Assembly (NCBI RefSeq): GCF_007431345.1
Contig: NZ_CP041730.1
Span: forward strand, 2,356,001 to 2,420,000
Source: Chitinimonas arctica
Lineage (GTDB): Bacteria > Pseudomonadota > Gammaproteobacteria > Burkholderiales > Chitinimonadaceae
Length of the DNA stretch: 64,000 nt
Direction of reading: 5' to 3'
In this document: piece after piece, positions 8,408-19,974 of the stretch
Layout of the letters: each line of letters starts with the position of its first letter
How positions within the stretch are numbered: the stretch's first letter is position 1
The notes under the pieces: generated by a model
Databases searched by the model: none
What the model saw: the letters and a program-made list of their open reading frames with translations, nothing else
Told to the model about the DNA's origin: nothing
Made by a program: the position numbers and the translations under genes

Positions 8408-9439
8408 ATGACCGCCTTTGTCTTTTCCGAACCGAACTTCGACGCCCACGAACAAGTCGTATTCGCCTGCGAACCCAAATCCGGGCTCAAGGCCATCATC
8501 GCCGTCCACAACACCAATCTGGGCCCTGCCATGGGCGGTTGCCGCATGTGGAACTACCGCGATGAGGCACAGGCGGTGAACGATGTGCTGCGCCTATCGC
8601 GCGGGATGACCTACAAGAATGCCGTGGCCGGTTTGCCCATCGGCGGCGGCAAGAGCGTGATTATCGGCAATCCGAAAACCGACAAGACGCCGGCGCTGTT
8701 CGAAGCGCTGGGCGAGGCGCTGGAGCGCTTGGGCGGCCGGTATGTGACCGCCGAGGATGTCGGCACCCATCACCACGATATGGCCCATGTGGCCAGCAAG
8801 ACCAGCTATGTGGCAGGCCTGGGCGCCAGCGGCGATCCTTCCCCCTATACCGCCTTGGGCTGCTTTGTCGGCGCGCAGGCGGCGGTCAAGCATCATCTGG
8901 GCCGCGACAGCATGGAGGGCCTGGTGGTTGCCCTGCAAGGCCTGGGCAACGTCGGCTATGACTATGCCCGCCGCTTGAAGCAGGCCGGCGCCCGCTTGAT
9001 CGTGGCCGATATCGACCAGGCTGCCCTGGAGCGGGCCCAGGCAGAACTGGGTGCGCAGGTGGTGGCGGTCGAGGCGATCTACGATGTGGAAGCCGATATC
9101 TACGCACCTTGCGCCTTGGGCGCCACCTTGAACCTGGGCACCCTGGACCGTCTCAAGGCCCGTATCGTCGCTGGCGCGGCCAACAACCAGCTGGCCACCG
9201 CCGAGATCGGCGAGCTGCTGCGGCAGAAGGGCGTGCTGTACGCACCCGACTTCGTGATCAATGCCGGCGGTATCATCAAGGTCTGCTACGAGTACCTGGA
9301 CAAGCCGGAAAACGAAGTGGAAGCCCATGTGCGCCGCATCGGCGAGACCTTGGCCGAGGTCTTCGTCCGCGCCGACCGCGAACAACTGCCGACCAGCACG
9401 GTTGCCGACCGCTTGGCCGAGGCACGTTTCAAGCGTTAA
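8408..9439 (+). CDS. Leucine dehydrogenase-like (Glu/Leu/Phe/Val dehydrogenase family)
   Basis: A 343-residue NAD-dependent amino acid dehydrogenase that would reversibly deaminate leucine or other branched-chain amino acids to the 2-oxo acid. The substrate domain carries the family pattern GPAMGGCRMW and GMTYKNAVAGLPIGGGKSVI (glycine-rich loop with catalytic lysines). The Rossmann domain has VALQGLGNVGYDYARRLKQAG, with the expected G-x-G-x-x-G. The C-terminal motif is APDFVINAGGIIKV. Length matches leucine dehydrogenases. Substrate choice among Leu, Val and Phe cannot be fixed by eye. It is a monocistronic unit ended by a strong terminator. Confidence 0.9.
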   Translation: MTAFVFSEPNFDAHEQVVFACEPKSGLKAIIAVHNTNLGPAMGGCRMWNYRDEAQAVNDVLRLSRGMTYKNAVAGLPIGGGKSVIIGNPKTDKTPALFEALGEALERLGGRYVTAEDVGTHHHDMAHVASKTSYVAGLGASGDPSPYTALGCFVGAQAAVKHHLGRDSMEGLVVALQGLGNVGYDYARRLKQAGARLIVADIDQAALERAQAELGAQVVAVEAIYDVEADIYAPCALGATLNLGTLDRLKARIVAGAANNQLATAEIGELLRQKGVLYAPDFVINAGGIIKVCYEYLDKPENEVEAHVRRIGETLAEVFVRADREQLPTSTVADRLAEARFKR

Positions 9440-9450
9440 GCTGCCGCGCA

Positions 9451-9486
9451 AAAAAAACCGCCCATAAAAATTTGGGCGGTTTTTTT
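9451..9486. terminator. Strong bidirectional terminator
   Basis: A 14-bp stem (9451-9464 with 9473-9486) with A tract on one side and T tract on the other, core ACCGCCCA/TGGGCGGT. It ends the dehydrogenase gene on the plus strand and the small TPR gene on the minus strand. Confidence 0.93.
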
Positions 9487-9504
9487 ATGCGGCGTCCTCA
9501 AGAC

Positions 9505-9918
9505 TCAAGCATCGACCAAGGCCAGATACTTGGGATCTTCGTCCTCGAATACCTCGTCACCACCGACGGCAAAAGCCCGGCTGAGCATCTGGCGGGCACT
9601 GTCCGGCCGTCCCAGTTCGAACTCGCACTGACCCAGACGCAACAGGATAAAGGCATTGTCCGCCCCTTCCGGACAGCGCAGCGCCTGCGACAGCGCGGCA
9701 TGGCCACCCGCGAAGTCCGCCAGCAGGAAGCTGGCGTCGCCAATGGCGGCCAGCACCCAGGTACTGGCTTCCCAGCGCTCGGTTTCGGAGGGCAATAGCG
9801 CGCGGGCCTCCTCGTACTTGAGCAGCGCGGCGTCGAGCTTGCCCTTATCGAAGAATTTGTCACCCTCCTCCAGCAAGGCCTGGATGGGTTGGTGCAGGAT
9901 ATCGGGCAAAGCGCTCAT
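9505..9918 (-). CDS. Small TPR-repeat protein
   Basis: A 137-residue protein built of about three tetratricopeptide-like helix pairs, for example LLEEGDKFFDKGKLDAALLK, then ASFLLADFAGGHAALSQALR and AFILLRLGQCEFELGRPDSA. No signal peptide is seen, so it is probably cytoplasmic. TPR modules mediate protein-protein contacts; the partner is unknown. A longer frame starts at 9990, but the ATG at 9918 has GAGGAAACC just upstream and is the likely start. It ends with the acidic tail GGDEVFEDEDPKYLALVDA, and similar tails occur in small TPR proteins of unknown role in proteobacteria. Confidence 0.78.
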   Translation of the reverse strand: MSALPDILHQPIQALLEEGDKFFDKGKLDAALLKYEEARALLPSETERWEASTWVLAAIGDASFLLADFAGGHAALSQALRCPEGADNAFILLRLGQCEFELGRPDSARQMLSRAFAVGGDEVFEDEDPKYLALVDA

Positions 9919-10029
9919 GGATGGTTTCCTCAGGTATCGGGCGGGGTGACTGCGCTCAGCGCTTCCCTGGCACGTTACAACTTTACGCAATGGTAAGCCG
10001 CTAGGGAACTTTTGATTCTAACAGCCACC

Positions 10030-10060
10030 CTGCCCATGCCCCATTACGGGGCATGGGCAG
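10030..10060 (-). terminator. Terminator-like hairpin after gcvP
   Basis: A perfect 13-bp GC-rich stem (10030-10042 with 10048-10060) with a 5-base loop, starting 6 bases past the gcvP stop codon on the minus strand. The tract after it is only weakly T-rich. Confidence 0.75.
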
Positions 10061-10065
10061 CCCGT

Positions 10066-12933
<2,868 letters not shown>

Positions 12934-13020
12934 GGTATGACCCTTATCGATTTGTTTGCGCGAGGCAAGTGCAATGGCAATGGCAAACCGGCCGCTTAAC
13001 GCGACCGGTGAAAAACAATA

Positions 13021-13039
13021 CTCCCGCGCAAGGCGGGAG
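13021..13039 (-). terminator. Intrinsic terminator between gcvH and gcvP
   Basis: Minus-strand hairpin with a 7-bp GC stem (13033-13039 with 13021-13027) followed in the direction of transcription by a T-rich tract (TATTGTTTTT). It sits just after the gcvH stop, so it could attenuate read-through into gcvP. Confidence 0.62.
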
Positions 13040-13051
13040 CAGGTCGGTGGA

Positions 13052-13441
13052 TCAGGCGCCGATTTCCTGGCCGTAAGCGGCGGCGTCCATCAAGCGGTCC
13101 AGATCAGCGGCATTGGCCGGCTTGATGCGGAAGAACCAGCCCGCACCATAGGGGTCGCTGTTGACGGTATCCGGCGTATCGGCCAGGGTTTCGTTGACGG
13201 CAACGATCTCGCCGGCGATGGGGGCGTAGACGTCGGAAGCCGACTTGACCGACTCGACCACGCCGGCTTGGTCATCTTCCGCCAGCACATCGCCCACGCC
13301 GGGCACTTCCACGAACACCACGTCGCCCAACAGGCTTTGCGCATGGTCGGTAATGCCCACGGTCACGCTGCCGTCGGCTTCAACGCGCAACCACTCGTGG
13401 CTGGCAACGTATTTCAGATCGCTTGGGATTTGGGTGCTCAT
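13052..13441 (-). CDS. gcvH: Glycine cleavage system H protein
   Basis: Lipoyl carrier protein that shuttles the aminomethyl group between GcvP, GcvT and the L protein. The 129-residue length is typical. The lipoylated lysine is K66 in VVESVKSASDVYAPI, and the flanking hammerhead pattern is intact. It lies 138 bases downstream of gcvT, with its own upstream region and no glycine riboswitch motif that I could find. Confidence 0.97.
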   Translation of the reverse strand: MSTQIPSDLKYVASHEWLRVEADGSVTVGITDHAQSLLGDVVFVEVPGVGDVLAEDDQAGVVESVKSASDVYAPIAGEIVAVNETLADTPDTVNSDPYGAGWFFRIKPANAADLDRLMDAAAYGQEIGA

Positions 13442-13579
13442 TGGGTCACTTCCGGTTTAATGGGGCGCTGTTCACGCCGAGGTTTTGGATCGACCCGGGC
13501 TGGCTGGCACGGGTCGGGAAGAATTGGCGCGGATTCTACCAAATGTGTAGTGAAGTCCGCTGCTGCTACAAGCATTTGC

Positions 13580-14680
13580 TTATTCGAATACCTTCTTGCC
13601 GTTGCGCACGAAGGGCATCTTCACCACACGGGCCGGCTGCAAGGTCCCGCGCACATCCACCTGTACCGTGTCGCCCAGCTTGACCGCCAGCGGCACGCGC
13701 GCCATGGCGATGGAGACCTGCAGGCTGGGCGAGAAGGTGCCCGAGCTGATCTCGCCTTCGCCGGCCTCGCTCACCACTTTCATATGGCCACGCAACACGC
13801 CCTTGCCTTCGTAGACCAGGCCCACCTGCTTCAACAGCCCGGCGCCGCCGGCGCTACGCTGCGCCTTTTCCGCTTCTATCGTGCGGCGACCGGTGAAATC
13901 GCGGTCCAGCGGCTCCCAGGCGACGGTCCAGCCCATGCCGGCTGCCAGCGGCGACACATTGTCGTCCATTTCATTGCCGTACAGATTCATGCCGGCTTCC
14001 AGACGCAGCGTATCGCGCGCGCCCAGCCCGGCAGGCGCGACGCCGGCCGCCAGCAGCGCATTCCAGAACGGTTCGGCCTCGGCTGCCGGCATGGTGATTT
14101 CCAGGCCATCCTCGCCGGTATACCCCGTGCGGGCGACAAACCATTCGCCATGCGGCAGACCGACGAATACCTGCAGACTCTCGATCAGCGCGGCGATTTC
14201 GGGCTTGGCGGCGGCAGCCTTGGCCAGCGCGTTGGGACCTTGCACGGCGATCATGGCCAGATCGCGGCGTGGCGTCAGCGTGACCCCGAAGCGGGCGGCG
14301 ACCGGTTCCATCCAGGCCAGATCCTTGGCCGTGGTACCGGCGTTGATCACTACCCGGTATCCCCAACTGGTCCGGTACACGATCAGGTCGTCGATCACGC
14401 CGCCCGTTTCGTTCAGCATCCCTGAGTACAGCGCCTTGCCTTCGAAACCCAGCTTGGCGACATCATTGGCGATCAGCTGTTGCAGAAAGGCGGTAGCGCG
14501 TTCGCCGCGCACATCCACGGCCGTCATGTGCGACACGTCGAACATGCCGGCGTCGCTGCGTACCGCCTCGTGCTCCTTGATCTGCGAGCCGTAGTTGATC
14601 GGCATTTCCCAACCGGCGAAATCGACAATCTTGCCGTTGGCGGCCAGGTGGGCATCGAACAGGGGAGTGCGTTGTGACAT
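13580..14680 (-). CDS. gcvT: Aminomethyltransferase (glycine cleavage system T protein)
   Basis: Transfers the methylene group from the aminomethyl-lipoyl H protein to tetrahydrofolate and releases ammonia. The 366-residue protein has the usual N-terminus (TPLFDAHLAANGKIVDFAGW), the folate-domain segment MFDVSHMTAVDVRG, and later RTGYTGEDGLEI and GLGARDTLRLEAGMNLYG (with the conserved Asp of the active site). First gene of gcvT-gcvH-gcvP. Its upstream 96 bases show no glycine riboswitch core. Confidence 0.97.
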   Translation of the reverse strand: MSQRTPLFDAHLAANGKIVDFAGWEMPINYGSQIKEHEAVRSDAGMFDVSHMTAVDVRGERATAFLQQLIANDVAKLGFEGKALYSGMLNETGGVIDDLIVYRTSWGYRVVINAGTTAKDLAWMEPVAARFGVTLTPRRDLAMIAVQGPNALAKAAAAKPEIAALIESLQVFVGLPHGEWFVARTGYTGEDGLEITMPAAEAEPFWNALLAAGVAPAGLGARDTLRLEAGMNLYGNEMDDNVSPLAAGMGWTVAWEPLDRDFTGRRTIEAEKAQRSAGGAGLLKQVGLVYEGKGVLRGHMKVVSEAGEGEISSGTFSPSLQVSIAMARVPLAVKLGDTVQVDVRGTLQPARVVKMPFVRNGKKVFE

Positions 14681-14776
14681 AAGGCTTCCTTGTGAGAAAC
14701 GGGGCTTGGCTTGGAGTGACTCAGGGCGAAACGAAATGCTTATTCGAACTTGCGACGGCGCAAGGAGCCGGTTTCC

Positions 14777-15343
14777 TCATGACTGCGCCGCCTTATATAC
14801 AAAGCAACCATCCAGCAGGTACTCGCCATCGGTGACGCGGCCATCCGGTTCGACGCGGTCGAACGGCACTTCCGCACCGTGCACCACGATATAGGCGGGG
14901 ATGGGCTTATCGGCATAGCGGCCGATGGCGGTATCGGCGCGCGGATACTCGACCGCGACCGGCCGCACCGCCTGCTCCTGTTCACGCCGCTGCGCCTGGG
15001 CTACTTCCGCCACCGCCTGCTCATGCGCGGCCTGCTCGCCGGCCTGTACCGGCAAAGCCCGCAGATAGATCATGAACAACCATGCCGGCAAGCTCACCCG
15101 GCGCACCCGCTTGTCGCGGTCGATCACGCAACTGATGCCGAACTGGCCATGGCAGGCGGGACAATGGGCGATCGCCGCCAGGGCAAGATGATCGTCCAGC
15201 AGGCGAGCGATGCCATGCATTTCGCGCGCATGCAGCATCTGGCCGCACTTCAGGCAGGGCTTGGAGAATTGTTTGACCAGGCTGCCGTTGCTGAAGCGCA
15301 CCGGCAAAAAGTGGTCGATGCGATTCTTGGGACGCATGGCCAT
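14777..15343 (-). CDS. Zinc-ribbon hypothetical protein coupled to the RNase II-like gene
   Basis: Unrecognised 188-residue protein. Residues 1-70 contain two Cys pairs, CLKCG and CPAC, arranged like a zinc ribbon. A short hydrophobic stretch (SLPAWLFMIYLRALPV) and a Glu/Ala-rich helical segment (QAAHEQAVAEVAQAQRREQE) follow. The C-terminal part is TAIGRYADKPIPAYIVVHGA and on to the end. The ATG at 15343 lies one base beyond the stop of the RNase II-type gene, so the two are almost certainly co-transcribed and coupled. A role in RNA handling is only a guess from context. Confidence 0.72.
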   Translation of the reverse strand: MAMRPKNRIDHFLPVRFSNGSLVKQFSKPCLKCGQMLHAREMHGIARLLDDHLALAAIAHCPACHGQFGISCVIDRDKRVRRVSLPAWLFMIYLRALPVQAGEQAAHEQAVAEVAQAQRREQEQAVRPVAVEYPRADTAIGRYADKPIPAYIVVHGAEVPFDRVEPDGRVTDGEYLLDGCFVYKAAQS

Positions 15344-15344
15344 C

Positions 15345-17333
15345 TCAGACCGCCTCGCCGGCCGGGGCCGCATCGACCTCCAGCACCGCTTCCGCCGCTG
15401 CCGGCTCGCCCTCTTCGGGTAGCGTCTCGGCGATATCGGCCACGTCTTCCTCTTCCTCCACCACCGCCACAGGCTCGCCCGCTTCCAACAGTCGGCATTC
15501 CAGCGACAGATCCAGATAGTCGGTCGCGATCAATTGCAGCTTCAGCGGCGTTCCGCGCGCCAGTTCCGGCAGGCCGGCGATACGCAGGACCAGCGGGATA
15601 CCGTCGAAGCGCACCAGGTCTTCCTTGATCACGGTGGCGCCGATCTCCTGCACGCCCTCTTGCTCCAGCCAACGCAGACACCAATAGCGCTCCATCCGGC
15701 CCTGGAATTCGGCGTAGGCGTTGTAGGTCTGGTCGAAGTCACGCAAGGCGCCGAACAGCATCGGGTCGCGCGGCGCATAGCGGGGCGCTTGGCCGCTGAG
15801 CATGGCAAGCAGCTGTTGCTGGTTGATGAAATCCACCGCCCGGCGCAAGGGCGAGCTGGCCCAGCTGTACTGCGCCACACCCAGGCCCACGTGCGGCGAG
15901 GGCTGGGTGGTCATTCTTACCCGACCCATGGCCTGTGCCCGGTAGATCGCCGGGATATGGGCATCGGCCAGCTGTTTGCCCCAGGTGCTGTTGCACAGGA
16001 TCATCAGCTCGGCCACCAGCTTGTCCATCGGGCTACCGCGTTTGCGCAGGCCGATCTGGACGCGCTTGGCGCCGGCGGCATCGCGCTCGATCGCGAAGTT
16101 GTAATCGGGGCGCTCGATCCGGTTCGGATCATGCTTGCCACGGCCGATCTCCAGCGCAATGGCAAAACGGTGCAGCCAGAGCAGTTCGCTTTTCCAGGGG
16201 TAGTCCGGCCCGCCGTCCGGCAGGGCCACGGTGTATTCGTTGAAGACCGGATCCAGGTCGTGGTGGCGCAGGTTGGCGGCGATATGCACGCGATCGAGCC
16301 GGCTTTCGCTGGCGATGATCTGCAGATCGGGCGTCACCGTCACATACAGGCTGACCGCCGGGCAGTCTCGGCCTTCGGCGAGGGTGAAGGCCTGCACCAC
16401 CTCGTCCGGCAGCATGGTGATCTTGTCGCCAGGGAAATAGACGGTGGAAAGGCGCCCGAGTACCAGCTGTTCCATAGTGGAACCGGCGTCCTGGCCCAAG
16501 GTCGGCGCCGCGATATGGATGCCGACGCGCGTATTGCCGTCGGGCAATACGGTAACCGACAGCGCGTCGTCGATCTCGGTGGTATTGGCATCGTCAATCG
16601 AGAAGGCCCGCACGCCGGCATCGGGCAGGTCGGTCGGTGCCGGCGGCAGCTCCATGGCCGGAAAGCCGGTACCTTTCGGAAAGTATTCGGTCAGGAAACC
16701 GTCGAGCAGCCAGGCTTCCACATCGGGGATGGCGCCGGCACCCTGCAACATGCGCAGCGGCGACTTGTGCAGCGCATCGGCGGCGGCGGCCACGGCCTTC
16801 CACTCGATGGTGTTCTTGTCCGGCCGGTGCAGCAAGGACCGGACGTGCGACTTCAGCGCCTCGGGCAAGCGGCCGGCTTGCAGCTCGGCTTGCCACTCGG
16901 CCATCAGCACCGCCTCGCGGGCCTTTTTTTCCATACCGGCCTTGGCAGCGCGCAGATTGTCTTCCAGCGCCGGCTTGTAACGGCCCTTGCCCTTGCGATA
17001 GAAATACATGGGCGCGCCATGCAGGCGCAGCACCAAGGCGGCCGACTCCAGCACGCTGGGGCTGGGGCCGTAATATTCCTTCGCCAGGTCGGCGAAGCCG
17101 AATTCCTCGCCCGCGCTCACTTCCCACAGGAAATCCAGGTCCAGATCGGCCGCCAGCGCTTCCGCCGCCGGCAGAAATTCGCCCAGCGTCTGCTTGTCGA
17201 AGCGCAACCGGACATCGGCCGCCTTGATCTTGCTGCGCTTGCCGCGCGCGTCCTCGACCTGCAAGGTGGCGTCGGTCTCGCTCATCACGGTAGCAACTTT
17301 GAAGGTACCGTCTTCTTCGTAAAAAACATTCAT
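15345..17333 (-). CDS. RNase II-family (RNB domain) exoribonuclease
   Basis: A 662-residue protein with a central RNB catalytic domain: AFSIDDANTTEIDDALSV carries the metal-binding aspartates, followed by GIHIAAPTLGQD and, further on, MTTQPSPHVGLGVAQYSWASSPLRR (the conserved S-P-L-R-R region). Family knowledge: processive 3'-5' degradation of single-stranded RNA. The N-terminal region differs from classical E. coli RNase II, and the C-terminus ends in an acidic Glu/Ala-rich tail (VAVVEEEEDVADIAET...) beyond the S1-like part. It is divergent from uvrD and coupled to the zinc-ribbon gene downstream. Confidence 0.9.
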   Translation of the reverse strand: MNVFYEEDGTFKVATVMSETDATLQVEDARGKRSKIKAADVRLRFDKQTLGEFLPAAEALAADLDLDFLWEVSAGEEFGFADLAKEYYGPSPSVLESAALVLRLHGAPMYFYRKGKGRYKPALEDNLRAAKAGMEKKAREAVLMAEWQAELQAGRLPEALKSHVRSLLHRPDKNTIEWKAVAAAADALHKSPLRMLQGAGAIPDVEAWLLDGFLTEYFPKGTGFPAMELPPAPTDLPDAGVRAFSIDDANTTEIDDALSVTVLPDGNTRVGIHIAAPTLGQDAGSTMEQLVLGRLSTVYFPGDKITMLPDEVVQAFTLAEGRDCPAVSLYVTVTPDLQIIASESRLDRVHIAANLRHHDLDPVFNEYTVALPDGGPDYPWKSELLWLHRFAIALEIGRGKHDPNRIERPDYNFAIERDAAGAKRVQIGLRKRGSPMDKLVAELMILCNSTWGKQLADAHIPAIYRAQAMGRVRMTTQPSPHVGLGVAQYSWASSPLRRAVDFINQQQLLAMLSGQAPRYAPRDPMLFGALRDFDQTYNAYAEFQGRMERYWCLRWLEQEGVQEIGATVIKEDLVRFDGIPLVLRIAGLPELARGTPLKLQLIATDYLDLSLECRLLEAGEPVAVVEEEEDVADIAETLPEEGEPAAAEAVLEVDAAPAGEAV

Positions 17334-17601
17334 GAGGCGAGGCTGGCCAAAAGGGATAGAAAAGGGCTTGGATTATACCGGACGCGGCTGCCGAAGAGCG
17401 TGCCGGCAAGCCACCGATTTTCGAATCCGGACAAGCGCTTGGCTGGAGAGGCCATGAACAAGCGTGCAGGCTGAGTGCCCAATTCGGCAAGTCCAACATA
17501 TGTTTACCGGCCCGCCTGGCCGGCTTGCTAGAATCGGGCGCATTCCCTTCCATCCACTTTTGGTCTGGCCGCTCCATCGGCCGGCTCAGACAAGAGCCGT
17601 C

Positions 17602-19719
17602 ATGTCGTCTTCGCTACTCTCCGGCCTCAATCCCGAACAATATGCCGCCGTCACCCTGCCGGCGGTCCCCGCGCTGATCCTGGCCGGCGCCGGCTCGGGC
17701 AAGACCCGGGTGCTGACCACCCGCATCGCCTGGCTGCTGAGTACCGGCCAGGCCAGCCAGCACGGCATCCTGGCGGTGACCTTCACCAATAAGGCCGCCA
17801 AGGAGATGCTGACGCGCATCGCGGCCCAGTTGCCGGTCAACGCCCGCTCGCTTTGGGTCGGGACCTTTCACGGCCTGTGCAACCGCCTGCTGCGCATGCA
17901 CTGGCGCGATGCCGGCCTGCCGGAGACCTTCCAGATCCTCGACTCGGCCGACCAGTTGTCGGCCATCAAGCGCTTGCTGAAGGCGCTGAATATCGATGAT
18001 GAGAAATATCCGCCCCGCGAGCTGGCCAATTTCATCAATGGCAACAAGGAAGAGGGCCGGCGGCCGCACGAGGTCGAATGCTGGGACGACTACACCCGCC
18101 AGCTCAAGGCCCTCTATGAGGAGTATGAGCGGCAATGCCGGCGTGAAGGCGTGGTGGACTTCGCCGAATTGCTGCTGCGCTCCTACGAACTGCTGCGCGA
18201 CAATGCCGCGCTGCGCGGCCACTACCAGGCGCGTTTCCGCTACATGCTGGTGGATGAGTTCCAGGATACCAACCGCTTGCAGTACAAATGGCTCAAGCTG
18301 CTGGCCGGCGGCGGTGCCGCCGTGTTCGCGGTGGGCGACGACGACCAATCCATCTACGCTTTTCGCGGCGCCAATGTCGGCAACATGCGCGACTTCGAAA
18401 CCGACTTCAAGGTCGATACCCTGATACGCCTGGAGCAGAACTACCGCTCGCAAGGCAATATCCTCGACGCGGCCAATGCCTTGATTGCGCACAATCGCGG
18501 CCGGCTGGGCAAGAACCTGTGGACCGACCAGGCGGCCGGCGAGCCGATCCGCGTGTTCGAAGCCGCCAGCGATTTCGAAGAAGCCCAGTTTATCGTGGAC
18601 GAAGTACGGCAACTGCACCGCGAGGGCCAGAACCTCAGCGATATGGCGCTGCTCTACCGCTCCAACGCCCAATCACGGGTGCTTGAACATGCCCTGTTCC
18701 AATCCGGTCTGCCCTACCGGGTTTATGGCGGCCTACGCTTTTTCGAGCGGCAGGAAATCAAGCACGCGCTGGCCTATCTGCGTTTGATGGCCAACCCCGA
18801 GGACGACAATGCCCTGCTGCGGGTGATCAATTTCCCGGCACGCGGCATCGGCAACCGTACCCTGGAGATTCTGGGCGAAACGGCGCGCGGCGGCGGTAGC
18901 AGCATCTGGCTGGCCGCCTGCTCGGGCGGGGCCGGCCGTAGCTCGGCCGCCGTGGGCAAGTTCGTCCAGCTGATCGAGGGTATGCGAGCCCAGATGGCGG
19001 GCTTGAATCTCACCGAACTGGTGCAATTGGCCATCGAACAGTCGGGCCTGATCGAGCACTATCGTAACGACAAGGAAGGCCAGGAGCGGCTGGAAAACCT
19101 GGAACAACTGGTATCAGCCGCCGCCCGCTTTATCCAGGACAACGAGGACAGCGTCACCGCCTTCCTCACCCAAGCCAGCCTGGAGGCCGGCGAACATGAA
19201 GCAGCCCCCGGCCAGGACGCCCTGCAACTGATGACGGTGCACGCCGCCAAGGGTCTGGAATTCCACGCCGTTTTCCTGACGGGCGTGGAGGAGGGGCTGT
19301 TCCCGCACGACAATAGCCTGAGCAGCAACGAGGCCGTCGAAGAGGAGCGCCGGCTCGCCTACGTGGCCATCACCCGCGCCCGCCAGCGCTTGTATATCAG
19401 CCTGGCGCAAAGCCGCATGCTGCATGGCCAGACCCGTTTCTCCATCGCCTCGCGCTTCTTGAGCGAGATTCCGGAAGACCTGCTGAAGTGGTTGAACCGT
19501 GGCTATGCGCCGGCCGCCATGCCCACCCGAAAAATCGAAAAGACCGCGCCGGAACATGGGCTTAGGGTGGGCGCCAATGTCGAGCACCCCAAGTTCGGCC
19601 ACGGCGTGGTCGTCGATTACGACGGCACCGGCAAAAGCGCCAACGTGCAGGTCAACTTCGGCGCGGTCGGCGTAAAGTGGCTTGCGCTTGACTATGCAAG
19701 GCTTACACTAATTAATTGA
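17602..19719 (+). CDS. uvrD: ATP-dependent DNA helicase UvrD/PcrA type
   Basis: Superfamily 1A 3'-5' DNA helicase for nucleotide-excision and mismatch repair. The 705-residue protein has Walker A AGAGSGKT (28-35), the motif TFTNKAAKEM, Walker B DEFQDTN (from residue 218), GDDDQSIYAFRGA, the motif V region MTVHAAKGLEFHAVFLTGVEEGLFPH, and the C-terminal Tudor-like domain (GANVEHPKFGHGVVVDYDGTG). A longer frame begins at 17464, but the ATG at 17602 starts the standard N-terminus (SGLNPEQYAAVTLP). UvrD is preferred over Rep because of the C-terminal domain and motif content. Confidence 0.95.
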   Translation: MSSSLLSGLNPEQYAAVTLPAVPALILAGAGSGKTRVLTTRIAWLLSTGQASQHGILAVTFTNKAAKEMLTRIAAQLPVNARSLWVGTFHGLCNRLLRMHWRDAGLPETFQILDSADQLSAIKRLLKALNIDDEKYPPRELANFINGNKEEGRRPHEVECWDDYTRQLKALYEEYERQCRREGVVDFAELLLRSYELLRDNAALRGHYQARFRYMLVDEFQDTNRLQYKWLKLLAGGGAAVFAVGDDDQSIYAFRGANVGNMRDFETDFKVDTLIRLEQNYRSQGNILDAANALIAHNRGRLGKNLWTDQAAGEPIRVFEAASDFEEAQFIVDEVRQLHREGQNLSDMALLYRSNAQSRVLEHALFQSGLPYRVYGGLRFFERQEIKHALAYLRLMANPEDDNALLRVINFPARGIGNRTLEILGETARGGGSSIWLAACSGGAGRSSAAVGKFVQLIEGMRAQMAGLNLTELVQLAIEQSGLIEHYRNDKEGQERLENLEQLVSAAARFIQDNEDSVTAFLTQASLEAGEHEAAPGQDALQLMTVHAAKGLEFHAVFLTGVEEGLFPHDNSLSSNEAVEEERRLAYVAITRARQRLYISLAQSRMLHGQTRFSIASRFLSEIPEDLLKWLNRGYAPAAMPTRKIEKTAPEHGLRVGANVEHPKFGHGVVVDYDGTGKSANVQVNFGAVGVKWLALDYARLTLIN

Positions 19720-19775
19720 GCGAGTGAATATCACGCGTCCGACGGGTCCGCTCGCTCCATAACTAGATGGATTAA

Positions 19776-19803
19776 GACACACTGATTCAATGCGCTAACG
19801 AGC
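19776..19803 (+). repeat. 28-bp dispersed repeat, copy 1
   Basis: This 28-base segment (starts GACACACTGATTCAATG) recurs at 45923-45950 with three mismatches. Here it lies between uvrD and the receiver-TPR gene, followed by a GC-rich noncoding stretch and a small hairpin (19903-19909 with 19915-19921) before the next gene. Confidence 0.7.
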
Positions 19804-19974
19804 GTGAGCGAGGCTCCTTCGCGGCGGCGAGGGTGGGGCCGCCCGGGTGAGGGGGAGTGGGATAAACCAGCGAGGGATCGTTGAGTGACCACGAACCGCA
19901 AGCACCCGGCTGTGCCGGGTGGAGAGCTGCCGCTTGGGTACGCGCAATATTCCAGTGCGTCCACAGGAGAGGTT

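Noticed and set aside
14681..14776. Possible glycine riboswitch upstream of gcvT
   Set aside because: The conserved glycine-aptamer core could not be found here, nor upstream of gcvH.
15534..17474. 646-residue plus-strand ORF opposite the RNase II-like gene
   Set aside because: Antisense of the recognised RNase; no motif, no ribosome site.
19731..19964. 77-residue minus-strand ORF between uvrD and the receiver-TPR gene
   Set aside because: Arises from a repeat-containing noncoding stretch and has Pro/Ser/Arg-rich, non-protein-like composition.
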